NCBI GenBank assembly: GCA_037074705.1
Contig: CM073591.1
Span: forward strand, 87,338,032 to 87,402,031
Length of the DNA stretch: 64,000 nucleotides
Origin: Zhengitettix transpicula
Taxonomy: Eukaryota > Arthropoda > Insecta > Orthoptera > Tetrigidae
Direction: 5' to 3'
The position numbers were made by a program, and so were the translations under genes. The notes beneath the pieces are model-generated. The model was not told the origin of the DNA. It saw nothing but the letters and a program-made list of their open reading frames with translations, and made no database searches. Below are positions 23,220 to 34,070 of this stretch, piece after piece (position 1 is the stretch's first letter; each line of letters starts with the position of its first letter).

Positions 23220-24660
23220 AAATCTACACCGGTAGAGTAAATTTCACCAAATTTCGTACACGTGTTCTTTACGACCAGGAAACAAACACTGTCGGGGTGA
23301 GACATGTCTACCACCCCCAGAAGCGGGGGTGCACGGGGGTTGAAATATTTAAACAAGCTAAAACAGCCGATATTTTAGTCGGATAATAATTTTTAAGGGT
23401 CCAAGATATTTATGGTGTTTCTACCGATGTTTTCTGAATATAATTTTCATCCCCTACACCCTGGGAAAAGGGCACCCTTAGGGTTTGGGGTGGAGAATAC
23501 AAATCTATACCGGTGGATCAAATTTCACCAAATCTCGTACACGGGTTCTTTGCGACCAGGAAACAAACACTGTCGGGGTGAGACGCGCCTACCACCCCCA
23601 GAAGCGGGGGTGGACGGGGGTGGAAATATTTAAACATGCTAAAACAGTCAATATTTCAGTCGGACAAATATTTTTAGGGGTCAAAGATATTTATAGTCTT
23701 TCCACTGATGATATCTGAATATAGTGTTTTCAACCTCTACACCCTGGGGAAAGAGCACCCCTAGCGTTTGGGGTGGAGAATACAAATCTACACCGCTGGA
23801 GCAAATTTCACCAAATTTCGTACACGGGTTCTTTGCGACCAGGAAACAAACACTGTCGGGGTGAGACGCGTCTACCACCCCCAGAAGCGGGGGTGGACGG
23901 GGGTTGAAATATTTAAACATGCTAAAACAGCCGATATTTTAGTCGGATAATAATTTTTAGGGGTCCAAGATATTGATAGTGTTTCTACGAATGTTTTCTG
24001 AATATAATTTTCATCCCCTACACCCTGGGAAAAGGGCACCCTTAGGGTTTGGGGTGGAGAATACAAATCTATACCGGTGGATCAAATTTCACCAAATATC
24101 GTACACGTGTTCTTTGCGACCAGGAAAACAACACTGTCGGGGTGAGACGCGCCTACCACCCCCAGAAGCGGGGGTGGACGGGGGTGGAAATATTTGAACA
24201 TGCTAAAACAGTCGATATTTCAGTCGGATAAATATTTTTAGGGGTCCAAGATATTGATAGTGTTTCCACTGATGATATCTGAATATAGTGTTTTCAACCT
24301 CTACACCCTGGGGAAAGAGCACCCCTAGCGTTTTGGGTGGAGAATACAAATCTACACCGCTTAATAAAATTACACCAAATTTCGAACACGGGTTCTTTAC
24401 GACCAGGAAACAAACACCGTCGGGGTGAGACGCGTCTACCACCCCCAGAAGCGGGGGTGGACGGGGGTGGAAATATTTAAACATGCTAAAACAGTTGATA
24501 TTTCAGTCGGATAAATATTTTTAGGGATCAAAGATATTTATAGTGTTTCCACTGATGATATCTGAATATAATTTTCAACCTCTACACCCTGGGGTAAGAG
24601 CACCCCTAGCGTTTGGGGTGGAGAATACAAATTTATTCTGGTGGATCAAATTCTTCATAC
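23220..24660 (+). repeat. Helitron array 1: alternating 281/283-bp tandem units
   Basis: The anchor AAATCTACACC (or a variant) starts at 23220, 23501, 23784, 24065, 24348 and 24629, giving periods of 281, 283, 281, 283 and 281. Units 2 and 4 share CCGGTGGATCA; units 3 and 5 share CTAGCG and CCGCT. The true period is therefore a dimer of 564 bp. Each full unit contains a hairpin CCACCCCC-AGAAGC-GGGGGTGG or a close variant. Confidence 0.9.
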
Positions 24661-25349
24661 ATGCTAACACAGTCAGATAAATATTTTCCGGGTAAAAGTG
24701 ATTAATAGTGTTTGTACCAATGTATGTGAGTAAAATTTCAAACATTTTACAGCATGGGAAATGAGAATTGTAGGGGTGGGGTGGAGGAATATTGCAAATA
24801 AATAACTCGAATACAAACGAGACTGGAGTCAAAAGCAAAGGTATGGATAACGCTGAGTTTAATTATGCTATAAACTAGCAATTAACCTCCCAGGGACGGG
24901 CGTGGTCGGGAGTGGAAATTGTCAAACATGTTAATCAACTTTACAACTAAATATTTTTCCGGATCAATGAGATTTCTCTACATTTACACAGATTATAACT
25001 TCAACCGCTTTCGGGCTTATCAGTAGAGCACTTTTAGGTGTTGGGTGGAGGAACGCTGCAATAAAATAACGCGAATACAACCGAGATTGGAGTCAAATCC
25101 AAGGTTATGGATGTCGCCCAGTTCAATTATAGCATCAAATTGGCCATTTTACCCCAAGGGGCGGTAGTGGATGGGATGGAAATTTTCTAACATGTTAAAT
25201 CATCGATATTAGCGTGGAATAAATAAATGCCGGGACCATTCACGTTGATAGTATTTCTAACGATGTTGTTTGTAGGCATGATAGGGGTGGGTTTGGAGGG
25301 GATTTCCTTGAAAATAACGGGAAAACAACCGAGATTCGAGTCAAATCGA

Positions 25350-26760
25350 ATGGATGTCGCTGAATTTATTTATGACAATCTGGAAAACGCGCGGGTATCG
25401 GCTGGGTTGGGATGAGTTGACCGGCTGTTTTTTGCGTCGATTAAATATATTTCTGGAAGAATTAGATTAATAAAATTTCCCTGCATGTTCTCTGTGTATA
25501 ATTTCCACCCCTTTCGTACTCATAAGGGTGCACCCTTAAGGGTGGGCGTGAATTAGCATTACATAAAAAGAAACCAGAAACTATCGGGATTGTCAGTGAG
25601 TTTAATTAATTTCCTTGAAAATAACGGGAAAACAACCGAGATTCGAGTCAAACCGAAGGTAATGGATGTCGCTGAATTTATTTATGACAATCTGGACAAC
25701 GCGCGGGTATCGGCTGGGTTGGGATGAGTTGGTCGGCTGTTTTTTGCGTAATCGAATGTAATGGATGTCGCTGAATTTATTTATGACAATCTGGACAACG
25801 CGCGGGTATCGGCTGGGTTGGGATGAATTGGTCGGCTGTTTTTTGCGTAATCGAATGTAATGGATGTCGCTGAATTTATTTATGACAATCTGGACAACGC
25901 GCGGGTATCGGCTGGGTTGGGATGAGTTGGTCGGCTGTTTTTTGCGTAATCGAATGTAATGGATGTCGCTGAATTTATTTATGACAATCTGGAAAACGCG
26001 CGGGTATCGGCTGGGTTGGGATGAGTTGTCCGGCTGTTTTTTGCGTCGATTAAATATATTTCTGGAAGAATTAGATTAATAAAATTTCCCTACATGTTCT
26101 CTGTGTATAATTTCAACCCCTTTCGTACTCATAAGGGTGCACCCTTAAGGGTGGGCGTGAATTAGCATTACATAAAAAGAAACCAGAAACTATCGGGATT
26201 GTCAGTGAGTTTAATTAATTTCTTTGAAAATAACGGGAAAACAACCGAGATTCGAGTCAAACCGAAGGTAATGGATGTCGCTGAATTTATTTATGACAAT
26301 CTGGACAACGCGCGGGTATCGGCTGGGTTGGGATGAGTTGGTCGGCTGTTTTTTGCGTAATCGAATGTAATGGATGTCGATGAATTTATTTATGACAATC
26401 TGGACAACGCGCGGGTATCGGCTGGGTTGGGATGAGTTGGTCGGCTGTTTATTGCGTAATCGAATGTAATGGATGTCGCTGAATTTATTTATGACAATCT
26501 GGACAACGCGCGGGTATCGGCTGGGTTGGGATGAGTTGGTCGGCTGTTTTTTGCGTAATCGAATGTAATGGATGTCGCTGAATTTATTTATGACAATCTG
26601 GACAACGCGCGGGTATCGGCTGGGTTGGGATGAGTTGGTCGGCTGTTTTTTGCGTAATCGAATGTAATGGATGTCGCTGAATTTATTTATGACAATCTGG
26701 AAAACGCGCGGGTATCGGCTGGGTTGGGATGAGTTGACCGGCTGTTTTTTGCGTCGATTA
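25350..26760 (+). repeat. Helitron array 2: 99-bp minisatellite in blocks of 1, 4 and 5
   Basis: The anchor ATGGATGTCGCTGAATTTAT (one copy has GTCGATG) starts at 25350; 25662, 25761, 25860, 25959; and 26271, 26370, 26469, 26568, 26667. Within blocks the spacing is exactly 99 bp. Between blocks it is exactly 312 bp. The inter-block segment contains GTGCACCCTTAAGGGTGGGC and is nearly identical at each occurrence. Each unit encodes a stop in the ATG frame, so it is not a coding repeat. Confidence 0.95.
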
Positions 26761-27513
26761 AATATATTTCTGGAAGAATTAGATTAATAAAATTTCCCTA
26801 CATGTTCTCTGTGTATAATTTCATCCCCTTTTGGACTCGGAAGGGTGCACCTTTAAGGGTGAGCGTGAAGTAGCATTACATAAAAAGAAACCAGAAACTA
26901 TCGGGATTGTCACTGAGTCTAATAATGACATTAAACCTGACCGTTTAAGTCCCCAAAGCGGGAGTGGTCGGGGGTGAAAATTTTCAAACATGTTAAACGG
27001 TCGATATTTGCGATAATTATTTCCTGGGGTTAATTACTTTAGTAGTATTTATACCGATGTTGTTTGTGTATAATTTAACCCCTGTGAGAGGAGCAAGTTT
27101 AGGGGTGGTGTGGAGGTACGTTAAATAAATACCCGCAAAAACAACCGAGATTCGAATCAATTCAGAGACTATGAATGTCCCTGAATCTAATTGTGACAAC
27201 CTTGGTTAAGCGATGGGTTTGGGAGGTGTTGGGCGGGGGAATAAATTTTCAGACAATGTAATCGGCCGATTTTTGCGTGGAATACATTCTTTTTCACTAT
27301 CGCATATTTGTGGGGGTGGTCATCTTCTAACATGTAAAAACGGCCGATATATTTAGTCAATGACTTCATCCCCCTTCGGCATGGGAGGTGAGCACATTTA
27401 GGGATAAGTTTCGAGGAGCTTTACATAAAATTAGCTCAAAAGTAACCAAAATTGGAGTCTTATCTATGGTTATAGATAAATGACATCTCGGGCAACGCCG
27501 GGCACCCAGCTAG

Positions 27514-27530
27514 TATATATATATATATAG
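27514..27530. repeat. Short (TA)n tract
   Basis: The TA tract on the right side of the Helitron; it continues the target tract at 23108-23144. Confidence 0.85.
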
Positions 27531-28081
27531 GTGTAGCGACTGAGTTTTACTCTGTTCCGTATTTGATTCGCTCAAAGACACTGTTGAGACAGAGACCGTG
27601 ATTTAGTTTTCGCAAATAATTGAAAGTGAAATATTTAATCTTATTAAATGAATAGTATATTTTCGAGGAATAAATTGACTGAATTAATTTTAGTTTAAAA
27701 TAGATAATAAAATAATTGCATGATAAAATATTTTATACAACAAATATAGATACAATGCTTTAATACAATTTGTATTCTTCCCTTGAAAATAAAACCATAA
27801 CTCTCTCTCATATTACCGCGAAATTTATTCGCAAATTTTATATGTCATTTCACTTCACTCCTCTGTCACATTTATGAGTGAAACAACGTATAATTATATT
27901 TTAAATTCTACGTAGTATAAATCAGAATTCTTTCCTTCACAGCGATAAGCATCATTGTGAAATAAAAATAGTACGTAATTACAATTACAAGTTTTTAACT
28001 TCTCTGCACGCAGTTAGTTCTATTCAGAAACGAGTGTCTTACTATATTCTTCTGTTGTAAATATTTAATTTTTCAACCTGG
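27531..28081. other. AT-rich unassigned sequence
   Basis: Nothing recognised. Confidence 0.5.
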
Positions 28082-28220
28082 CTTAGGCAGGATCCTTAAA
28101 CTATAGCTTGGGGCCTAGTTAAGCCTTGGCTAACTTGCTCTCGTCCCCGCATTCCTCCTTTCAAATTCCCTTCCTATGTTATTAAAAGGGAGCTTCCAGC
28201 ACGAGGGTGAGCTTCGTGTA
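28082..28220 (+). mobile_element. R1 retroposon 3' fragment, decayed
   Basis: Sense on the plus strand. GGCAGGATCCTTAAACTATAG, CTTTCAAATTCCCTTCCTAT and TTAAAAGGGAGCTTCC are recognisable, ending GTGTAGCCTATTTCTGC and a short A run. It is one of the oldest R1 copies here. Confidence 0.7.
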
Positions 28221-28406
28221 GCCTATTTCTGCAAAAAGTATCTTCGACTCCACATCACACCGGAATCAGGACGCATATTTCCCAGAGAATTCTCTGAATC
28301 ACATTTACATGACTGACGGGCAGGATCCTTGCTTTTTATTACGCATATGCCTTTATTTTCTGTTCTATGCTCTTAAAGACGGCACACCACCACGTGGTAA
28401 TATACT

Positions 28407-28424
28407 ATATATATATATATATAT
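28407..28424. repeat. (TA)n tract flanking LTR copy G
   Basis: A TA tract immediately left of the LTR. Together with 29366-29394 it is the split target. Confidence 0.9.
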
Positions 28425-29362
28425 TGTAATAATATAAATAAAATACAATGGCTGAAATTATATAAACAAAATTACTAAGGGAAAACAATTAAACAATTTT
28501 ATTATCAATTTTAGATACACAATAATATTTGGGACCTCAGGGTCTTAAACTGGGTTTGATAAATGGGTAAATTTTATACAATCAAATTACATTTAGCTTT
28601 TATGGAAGTTAATGCGTCTGAAACATAGACGAACTTTGTTGTGGATCAAATAACACTACAGATTGAATTTAAATGTAATAATTAAATAATTATTATTAAA
28701 GAACTAAATAATTAAAGAACGATCTGGCCTATCTTTTAAAAGTGGTTTACAATATGATTTTAAAGTTTTTCTACTTACGGCCGCCCAGGTCTCATTTTAG
28801 GTTTTTCGTGCACAAAATTTGGGGATATCACTGATTCTAGTATTCACAGACTCTAAATGTCAACAATTCTAATTGGCGTAGTTTCTCGATGCTTTGCTGC
28901 AACCTGGATTTGCAGACCTCGTGTAGTTTTAGTTGGATTTGGTCTATGGCCAGCAAGTTGAATTTCTGCTCTGCCACCGATTACGACGTTAATTTCAATC
29001 TCTCCTTCCCTACTGAAGATTGTTTTACCTTTTCAATATTTTAGAGCATGTTTGTATCTGCTATCAAACTGTTCTATTTGCGGCTGCACATTCCTGACTC
29101 TATTACTTTCGTACAAAAACTTTGCTGGTCCTTCTGCCTCGCCGTTCCTTGCCTGACCCAAGATTGCTTTCGAACTGTTTGCTGTCCGCTGCCCAGCTGA
29201 ACTTCCTCGTCTCGTAGATTTTTAGCGCGTAGAACCTCAACCGATTGACAACAATACATTCTTTGCGTTGCCGCCTTGTTGCGGTGTCCGCTTTATCCAC
29301 TAATAATGAGTCCTCTACAATCCAACTTTCCAATTATAACAATGTCTTAATTACTAATTACT

Positions 29363-29365
<3 letters not shown>
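28425..29365 (-). mobile_element. LTR-K solo LTR, copy G
   Basis: A 941-bp minus-strand LTR flanked by ATAT on both sides. In sense, an ATG (28793-28795) opens a 17-nt exon ending at GTAAGT (28773-28778 on the plus strand). Then come a block CAGATCGTTC, the anticodon-arm complement GACCCTGAGG (28535-28544, 9/10), and AATAAAATTGTTTAATTG as the poly(A) module. The 3' end lacks a PBS and is TTATATTATTACA. With copy H it forms a subfamily whose start exon reads ATGAGACCTGG rather than ATG-N-CTGGTACC. Confidence 0.85.

Positions 29366-29394
<29 letters not shown>
29366..29394. repeat. (AT)n microsatellite
   Basis: A pure AT tract at the 5' side of minus-strand LTR copy G. Confidence 0.95.
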
Positions 29395-29398
<4 letters not shown>

Positions 29399-29676
29399 AA
29401 AATCCTTACCACATTTGTTCTTTTTGAAAGTCATTCAAGATCCAGTTTTCAAAATTTTACAGAATATATTTACTACCATAGTCTGTACAATATCCTATCC
29501 CTGCATATTTTCCCTTCCGTACAGATCTTTTTATATCGCGTCGTTGTTTAACCAAGGCATGGTTTACTATTTCCTCGTAGCACATCTAACTTTTCTTTGA
29601 AATCTTATAGATATTATAAAGTTCTGTATAATCTTTACTCACCTCTTAACTAATGTTCACACTCTCATTTACGAAT

Positions 29677-29750
29677 GTTAAAAATGTCGAGGTAACTAAA
29701 ACTTGTATTTATTTAGAAATACAAGTTTTAGTTACCTCGACATTTTTAAC
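29677..29750. repeat. Perfect 34-bp inverted repeat with 6-nt loop
   Basis: The arms 29677-29710 and 29717-29750 are exact reverse complements over all 34 positions, separated by ATTTAG. The arms start GTTAAAAATGTCGAGG and end CCTCGACATTTTTAAC. Absence of any mismatch means the structure is recent or maintained. It contains no TIR-like terminal motif and no clear TSD. It might be a template-switch product, a tiny fold-back element or, less likely, a small-RNA hairpin. Confidence 0.9.
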
Positions 29751-30082
29751 TTCTCCAGTAGACGCTCTGAAAAGCACATCGATCGCCTTGTAAAACTAGA
29801 TTACTACCGCGCTTGTTCTATACATATTATGAAGTCTAAATGGGAATCCTGTCAAGCAACACATTGGAAATTGATTGAAATATATATTATAATTATAATA
29901 AAATACATAAATGTGTGCATAAAATTATAGCTATACATAGATATACGTATATTTGAAAAACAGATTAAACGTATCACATTCATTTGACCTACAAAAATTG
30001 AATCATAAGTCTGCTAACTGATATATATTGGATAAAGAATATAGCTTAGTTAATAACTGTGAATTCATTTAATTAAGAAGAC
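29751..30082. other. AT-rich unassigned sequence
   Basis: Nothing recognised. Confidence 0.5.
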
Positions 30083-30367
30083 TTAATTTATTATTTTCTT
30101 CGTAACACGTAACCGAATTGTAATAATGGGAAGTGAATCATTTATTTTTGTGTTTTGGTACGGAGTAAGGAAAACATATTGAGCTATAGCTTCTGCGTGG
30201 GCGTCGGGGGAAGCAGAACCTAAGGAGCCTACTTTGGCCAGATAAGTCACGTAGCGCCCAGATAAGACCGTAAATGCCGCAGCTGGGGCTCTCTCCAACG
30301 GAAATGTCTCACTACCCAACCTTGCTAAACTCAACCTTCTGGAGTTACCGTCTGCAAATAAATCCAT
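30083..30367 (-). CDS. Possible terminal exon, unknown product
   Basis: A minus-strand open frame of 94 codons in an island of balanced composition (about 30170-30350). The first in-frame ATG lies at 30365-30367, but the run ATTTATTTGCAG just after it looks like a 3' splice acceptor, which would make the exon start at about 30351 rather than at an ATG. The frame ends at TAA (30083-30085), with AATAAA overlapping the stop. The deduced peptide is rich in Ala, Leu and Ser (for example ERAPAAAFTVLSGRYVTYLA) and has no motif I recognise. No upstream exon is visible in the next 2 kb. It could equally be a chance frame in a decayed repeat. Confidence 0.25.
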   Translation of the reverse strand: MDLFADGNSRRLSLARLGSETFPLERAPAAAFTVLSGRYVTYLAKVGSLGSASPDAHAEAIAQYVFLTPYQNTKINDSLPIITIRLRVTKKIIN

Positions 30368-32306
30368 ATGTCGTATTCATAGCATCACGACGCACTAAGA
30401 GTTTACTTAGATGATTTATTACACATTACACTTACACACATATGGCAGAAAGCTTTATAAAAATAATTTGAGAACAGTTCGTGGGATTATTACTTTTAAG
30501 TCATGCTGATTCAAATAATAGTAGGAATTATTTCATAAAAAGATAGCAGGCAAAATATGGTTTATAGACGCGAAAAATTTTTAAGCATCAATATTCCAGA
30601 GTAAAAAACTTGTAAACGGTTGGCTAAATATGTTATATTCACACAGAAAAGAATATAATTTGGATATGTTGACGATTTAAGCTTGTAACTTAACACAATT
30701 TGCTCCATGTGTTACTGCTAAGTTTGCAAATGCAGGAAACATGGAAAGTACATTCGCCTTAAAACACACGAGATTAATAAATGGGTGTATTTGTTGAATT
30801 TCATTAGGGTGTTCGAAAAATAAAATCTTACATTGTGTCAGTATTATTTAAATTTTTATTTCATTTTAATGAGATAGCGATAATTATAATTGTAATAATT
30901 GTTGGAATGATACGTAAATTAATATTATTGTTACTAGATGAGTAACGGTATGGCCCTGGTATTTATTTAAATTATCCCGGAGTAGGAATTTATTCGACAC
31001 TAACCTGTTAGTAAGCATTTCATTTAACCAGCATCAATAGCGCTAATCTTTGGAAATTTTACCCATTTACGTTCCCCTCCCCGACCTAACCACTCGGCAT
31101 CTAACTTCAAATAAACCAGGATGTTGACTTACGGTATTAGGGTATTCTCCTACTACATGAAATATATATGGACTGAGTTACCGTTATTGGAGCTATTTTC
31201 ATGATTCAAAATGTATATTGACAACAAAGTTAGAAATAATCATTCCTCGAAGTTGGAGAGTGCTATGCACCTGCAGAACGTTTGATTGGACAGAAACCCA
31301 AATATCAGAGATTTGAGGAGTGGCTTTCGCATATCCGAATTTTCAAAAGGTGATGCAGATAAAGCATAAAGCAGTTGTATCTGATCAGATAAAAGTGATG
31401 CAAAGAGTTTCAGTTGAAAGTTAGAGAATTGTAAATGTTTTACTATAAACTTCGCCAATCAGTGGGAGGCTCAGCCGTTGAAACTTCTAAAAAACCTAAA
31501 TTCTTCATGGGACAGTTTCATTTTTAAAAATACTGAACTTTATTAGCAGAATATATTACTATGATGATGGGATTGAAATACAATTTTACCAATTCTCAAA
31601 ATATATTCCTAGTCCATGTATAACCTGGGATTGACATCCGATCGCTTCCATGTAATTAGCATTACATATTGAAACTGACAAAGATTATTAGCTTTCATTT
31701 TGAAATTCTTGTGAACTGGGTGTAAAAAAATATAAAGAGCTTATGTAATGTTAAATAGTTTTTTATTGAGACATATTTATCACCAACTTTCAAATTATCT
31801 GCTATTGTTCTTACTGTTGAACATTATCTAAAATTATTTAGATATTTGGAGAAATATCTTTAAAATAGTTGCTCCAACTGGAGCCTCTCTCTCCGCTCCA
31901 TAATCTTTTGCTGAAATATCTCTCATCGTATGAGACATTTTATTATTTCCTACCCATTTCCAACAGCTGTCGTTTTCCGTATCTCATGTCCAAGTTTTCT
32001 ACCCAGAAAAAATATGTTATATTCAACGGAAGCAACATCAGTTGTTATTGCACGGAAAGTCTTTTGCTAGACAACAAATTTAGCATTCTTAGCCTCTTAA
32101 TTTTATAGGTTCAATTTAATAACTAGTTATTAAAAGGTTTAACATGCGACATTAAAGACATTAAGCAATTACATAATAATCACATACGTTTTGTGCGCAT
32201 GCAAACCATATGGATAGCAAAAGATTGAGACTGATTGGCAATAAGCATTAATTAAACACTCCAATGGTGTTCTGACCTATATGTGAAACACTCATTTGGC
32301 CTGACG
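30368..32306. other. AT-rich unassigned sequence
   Basis: Nothing recognised over 1.9 kb; frames are short and broken. Confidence 0.5.
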
Positions 32307-32405
32307 AATATCGGGCTTTTGATCGATAGTCTAGTTATTCTCAGTAAACATGTCTCCCTTAATGGAGAATAACGAGTAATCGACCCATGAGCCCAAACAA
32401 TATTT
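32307..32405. repeat. Imperfect inverted repeat of about 36-41 nt arms
   Basis: The left arm (32307-32342) has AATATCGGGCT, GATCGAT and GTTATTCTC. The right arm (32365-32405) has the complements GAGAATAAC, ATCGAC and GAGCCC, ending AATATT, in the correct reverse order. The loop is about 22 nt. Mismatches and small bulges make it hairpin-precursor-like. It could also be a decayed fold-back element. Confidence 0.6.
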
Positions 32406-32766
32406 CACCCACTCAGAGACGGTAGTGTCGAGTTGATCCCAGGACCGACCATACACAAGAATATTTTTCTCTGAAACTATTTTGTCCCTGATATAATATT
32501 AATAATATCAACAACGGAAAACTCAAACGATGAGTTTAGACGTCCTCTAATTGAGGAGAAACGGTTAACATTGAAGCAGTTAAACCCATTTCATAGGCCC
32601 TACTAAAAACTAAATACGTTGCTGTAAATGTGGTTTTTAAAACAATTTTTGATGTTTTATTATCATTGTGATGAATTATAACTCAATATAAAGTAGTAAA
32701 CACATCACTACACATATATGATACCATAAATTAAAATGGAAATAGGTATTTTTTTTATCAAATAGA
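32406..32766. other. AT-rich unassigned sequence
   Basis: Nothing recognised. Confidence 0.5.
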
Positions 32767-32785
32767 TTTATATATATATATATAT
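32767..32785. repeat. (TA)n tract flanking LTR copy E
   Basis: A TA tract directly left of the LTR; its last ATAT is half of the presumed TSD. Confidence 0.9.
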
Positions 32786-33740
32786 TGTAATACTAATTAA
32801 GGAGGCCATTAATTGTTTAAATAATTGGATTGTTTGGCGGTACAAATTCTTAAAGACAACAATGACGGCTGGCTCTTTGTCGGCGGTCTTTGTTGCGAGC
32901 TGCTAGGACTGGCTGAACTCAGTCTGGCGGATATTGTGGTCGAGAGAGGGAGCAAAATTTAAGAGTACGAACAGCGTGGCCCAAGATTCAAAATTCAACT
33001 GAGAGACTTATATGTTTTAAAAATCCAACGGAGAGACACGTTATAAAAACCGCAAAACTGAAACAAAAAGTTTACCGCCACGTTCAGATACATACGAGTA
33101 CCGAAATAATATTTTTCCGCATAAAGGCATTGAGAAATAATACGTCCGACTGTTGACCGGAGATACGGCTGATCGAGATCCCGGAGGAATAATACAAGAA
33201 CTACAACCGTGAGTTTTTACCATGATGTGTAGAATCAGTGATTAATGGCCTTTTTAGTGAATTGTGTCCCAACCTGCGAAAACTATGTCTGGTACCAGCA
33301 GGACATTTGTAAGTACAAACCAAACTAATTAAATTCTGTAAACGGTAATTAAGGGTATTAGTCAGATTTCGTTATTTTTATTTTTGTTAGATTTCATATT
33401 CCGTTCGTTTCAATTTGGTTGAATTGTTAATTATTTAATTCATAATATTTTATTGTTCTTACTTATCAAACCCAGTGAAGACCCTGAGAAGAAGTTATTA
33501 AATTTGATTCTTTGAGAAATATAAATATTGTATTTTACTTTGAACGCCACCAATTATAAATAAAAATATTTGTTTGTTAATTTTGAAATAATTTAGAGCG
33601 GCGTGCCAACCCAGGGCAAATAATATGTAAAAAAAAACCAAATGAACACCTGTTAAATTAATCTTTGGCAAATTAAAAGTTTTTTATTGTAATCATTTTG
33701 TTAATTAATTCATCATTTAATTTCGTTACCTTTCATCATT

Positions 33741-33743
<3 letters not shown>
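32786..33743 (+). mobile_element. LTR-K solo LTR, copy E
   Basis: A 958-bp LTR from TGTAATACTAATTAAGG to CATCATTACA, with ATAT on both flanks. It carries the best-preserved start exon: ATG at 33285, 24 nt encoding MSGTSRTF, then GTAAGT (33309). Downstream are GTCAGATTTCGTT (about 33361), the anticodon-arm complement GACCCTGAGA (33480-33489, exact), AATAAA followed by TTTGTTTGTTAATTTT (about 33558-33583), and a decayed PBS-like block (33599-33617) located inside the LTR about 130 bp before its end. Confidence 0.9.
33285..33308 (+). other. Candidate 8-codon start exon and splice donor within LTR E
   Basis: ATG TCT GGT ACC AGC AGG ACA TTT followed directly by GTAAGTA, a consensus metazoan 5' splice site. 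The same arrangement, exactly 24 nt from ATG to GT, occurs at 15775-15798 and 14723-14746. It also occurs, with AAG for ATG, at 38741-38764. This suggests that an element transcript could start translation in the LTR and splice in frame to a downstream exon. No acceptor exon is present in these solo LTRs, so the product is unknown. Confidence 0.55.

Positions 33744-33786
<43 letters not shown>
33744..33786. repeat. (AT)n microsatellite
   Basis: A pure AT tract at the right side of LTR copy E. Confidence 0.95.
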
Positions 33787-33788
<2 letters not shown>

Positions 33789-33966
33789 AGTGACACATAT
33801 ATATATAAAATTTGCAATTAATGTTTCGTTTGTGAAACCTTCTATACAATCCATCCATTTTTTGACTTATTCTAAGTTTATTTCTACGACATTGCTTTGA
33901 TCTTATCTTGACTGTTGCCAATTTGTATTCTATATTATTTAACCAATTAATATATTATATGTATAA

Positions 33967-34050
33967 CACTTACTTACTCCTTGGCTCGACAGCACATGAA
34001 GGGCCTTGGCCTACCGAGACGGCTGCCAGGCTGTCATCTTACATGACACA
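33967..34050 (-). mobile_element. tRNA-derived SINE, 3' fragment, inverted
   Basis: The reverse complement reads ATGTAAGATGACAGCCTGGC, then CCGTCTCGGTAGGCC, ATGAAGGG equivalents and CCAAGGAGTAAGTAAGTG. It matches the 3' part of the SINE at 57286-57415 (CTGCCGAGCCAAGGAGTA). The simple tail is GTAAGTAAGT-like. It abuts a TA tract and faces the next SINE copy. Confidence 0.75.
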
Positions 34051-34070
34051 TTATATATATATATATATAT
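34051..34070. repeat. (TA)n tract between inverted SINEs
   Basis: A short TA tract separating two SINE fragments in opposite orientation. Confidence 0.9.

Larger units (their letters stand above)
23145..27513 (+). mobile_element. Non-autonomous Helitron with internal satellite arrays
   Basis: Begins TCTTATAAATAAAAAAGAG, followed by TGTTTGTA-type repeats, and ends GCCGGGCACCCAGCTAG. The base before TC is A and the base after CTAG is T, matching the canonical Helitron rules (5' TC, 3' CTRR, insertion between A and T). A short GC-rich self-complementary segment (CGGGCAACGCCGGG) precedes the 3' end by about 9 nt. No Rep/helicase coding sequence is present, so it is non-autonomous. Almost all of the 4.37 kb consists of related modules of about 280-312 bp, expanded as two tandem arrays. 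The short frames inside it are parallel translations of the repeat and are not genes. Confidence 0.85.

Noticed and set aside
23412..24484. Series of similar small proteins (GWRIQIYTGG-type) across 23.4-24.5 kb
   Set aside because: They are parallel translations of the 281/283-bp Helitron repeats. The unit lengths differ modulo 3, so no common frame is maintained through the array.
25227..25415. Plus-strand ORF of 62 codons covering the first 99-bp unit
   Set aside because: The stop at its end recurs in every unit, and the frame exists only because of the repeat; nothing indicates translation.
23145..27513. CRISPR-like array
   Set aside because: Units are 99 and about 282 bp long with no unique spacers between short repeats, and the sequence is eukaryotic; it is a Helitron with satellite arrays.
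27514..33786. Long TA tracts as replication origin or scaffold sites
   Set aside because: Simple (TA)n repeats next to insertions give no specific evidence for such roles.
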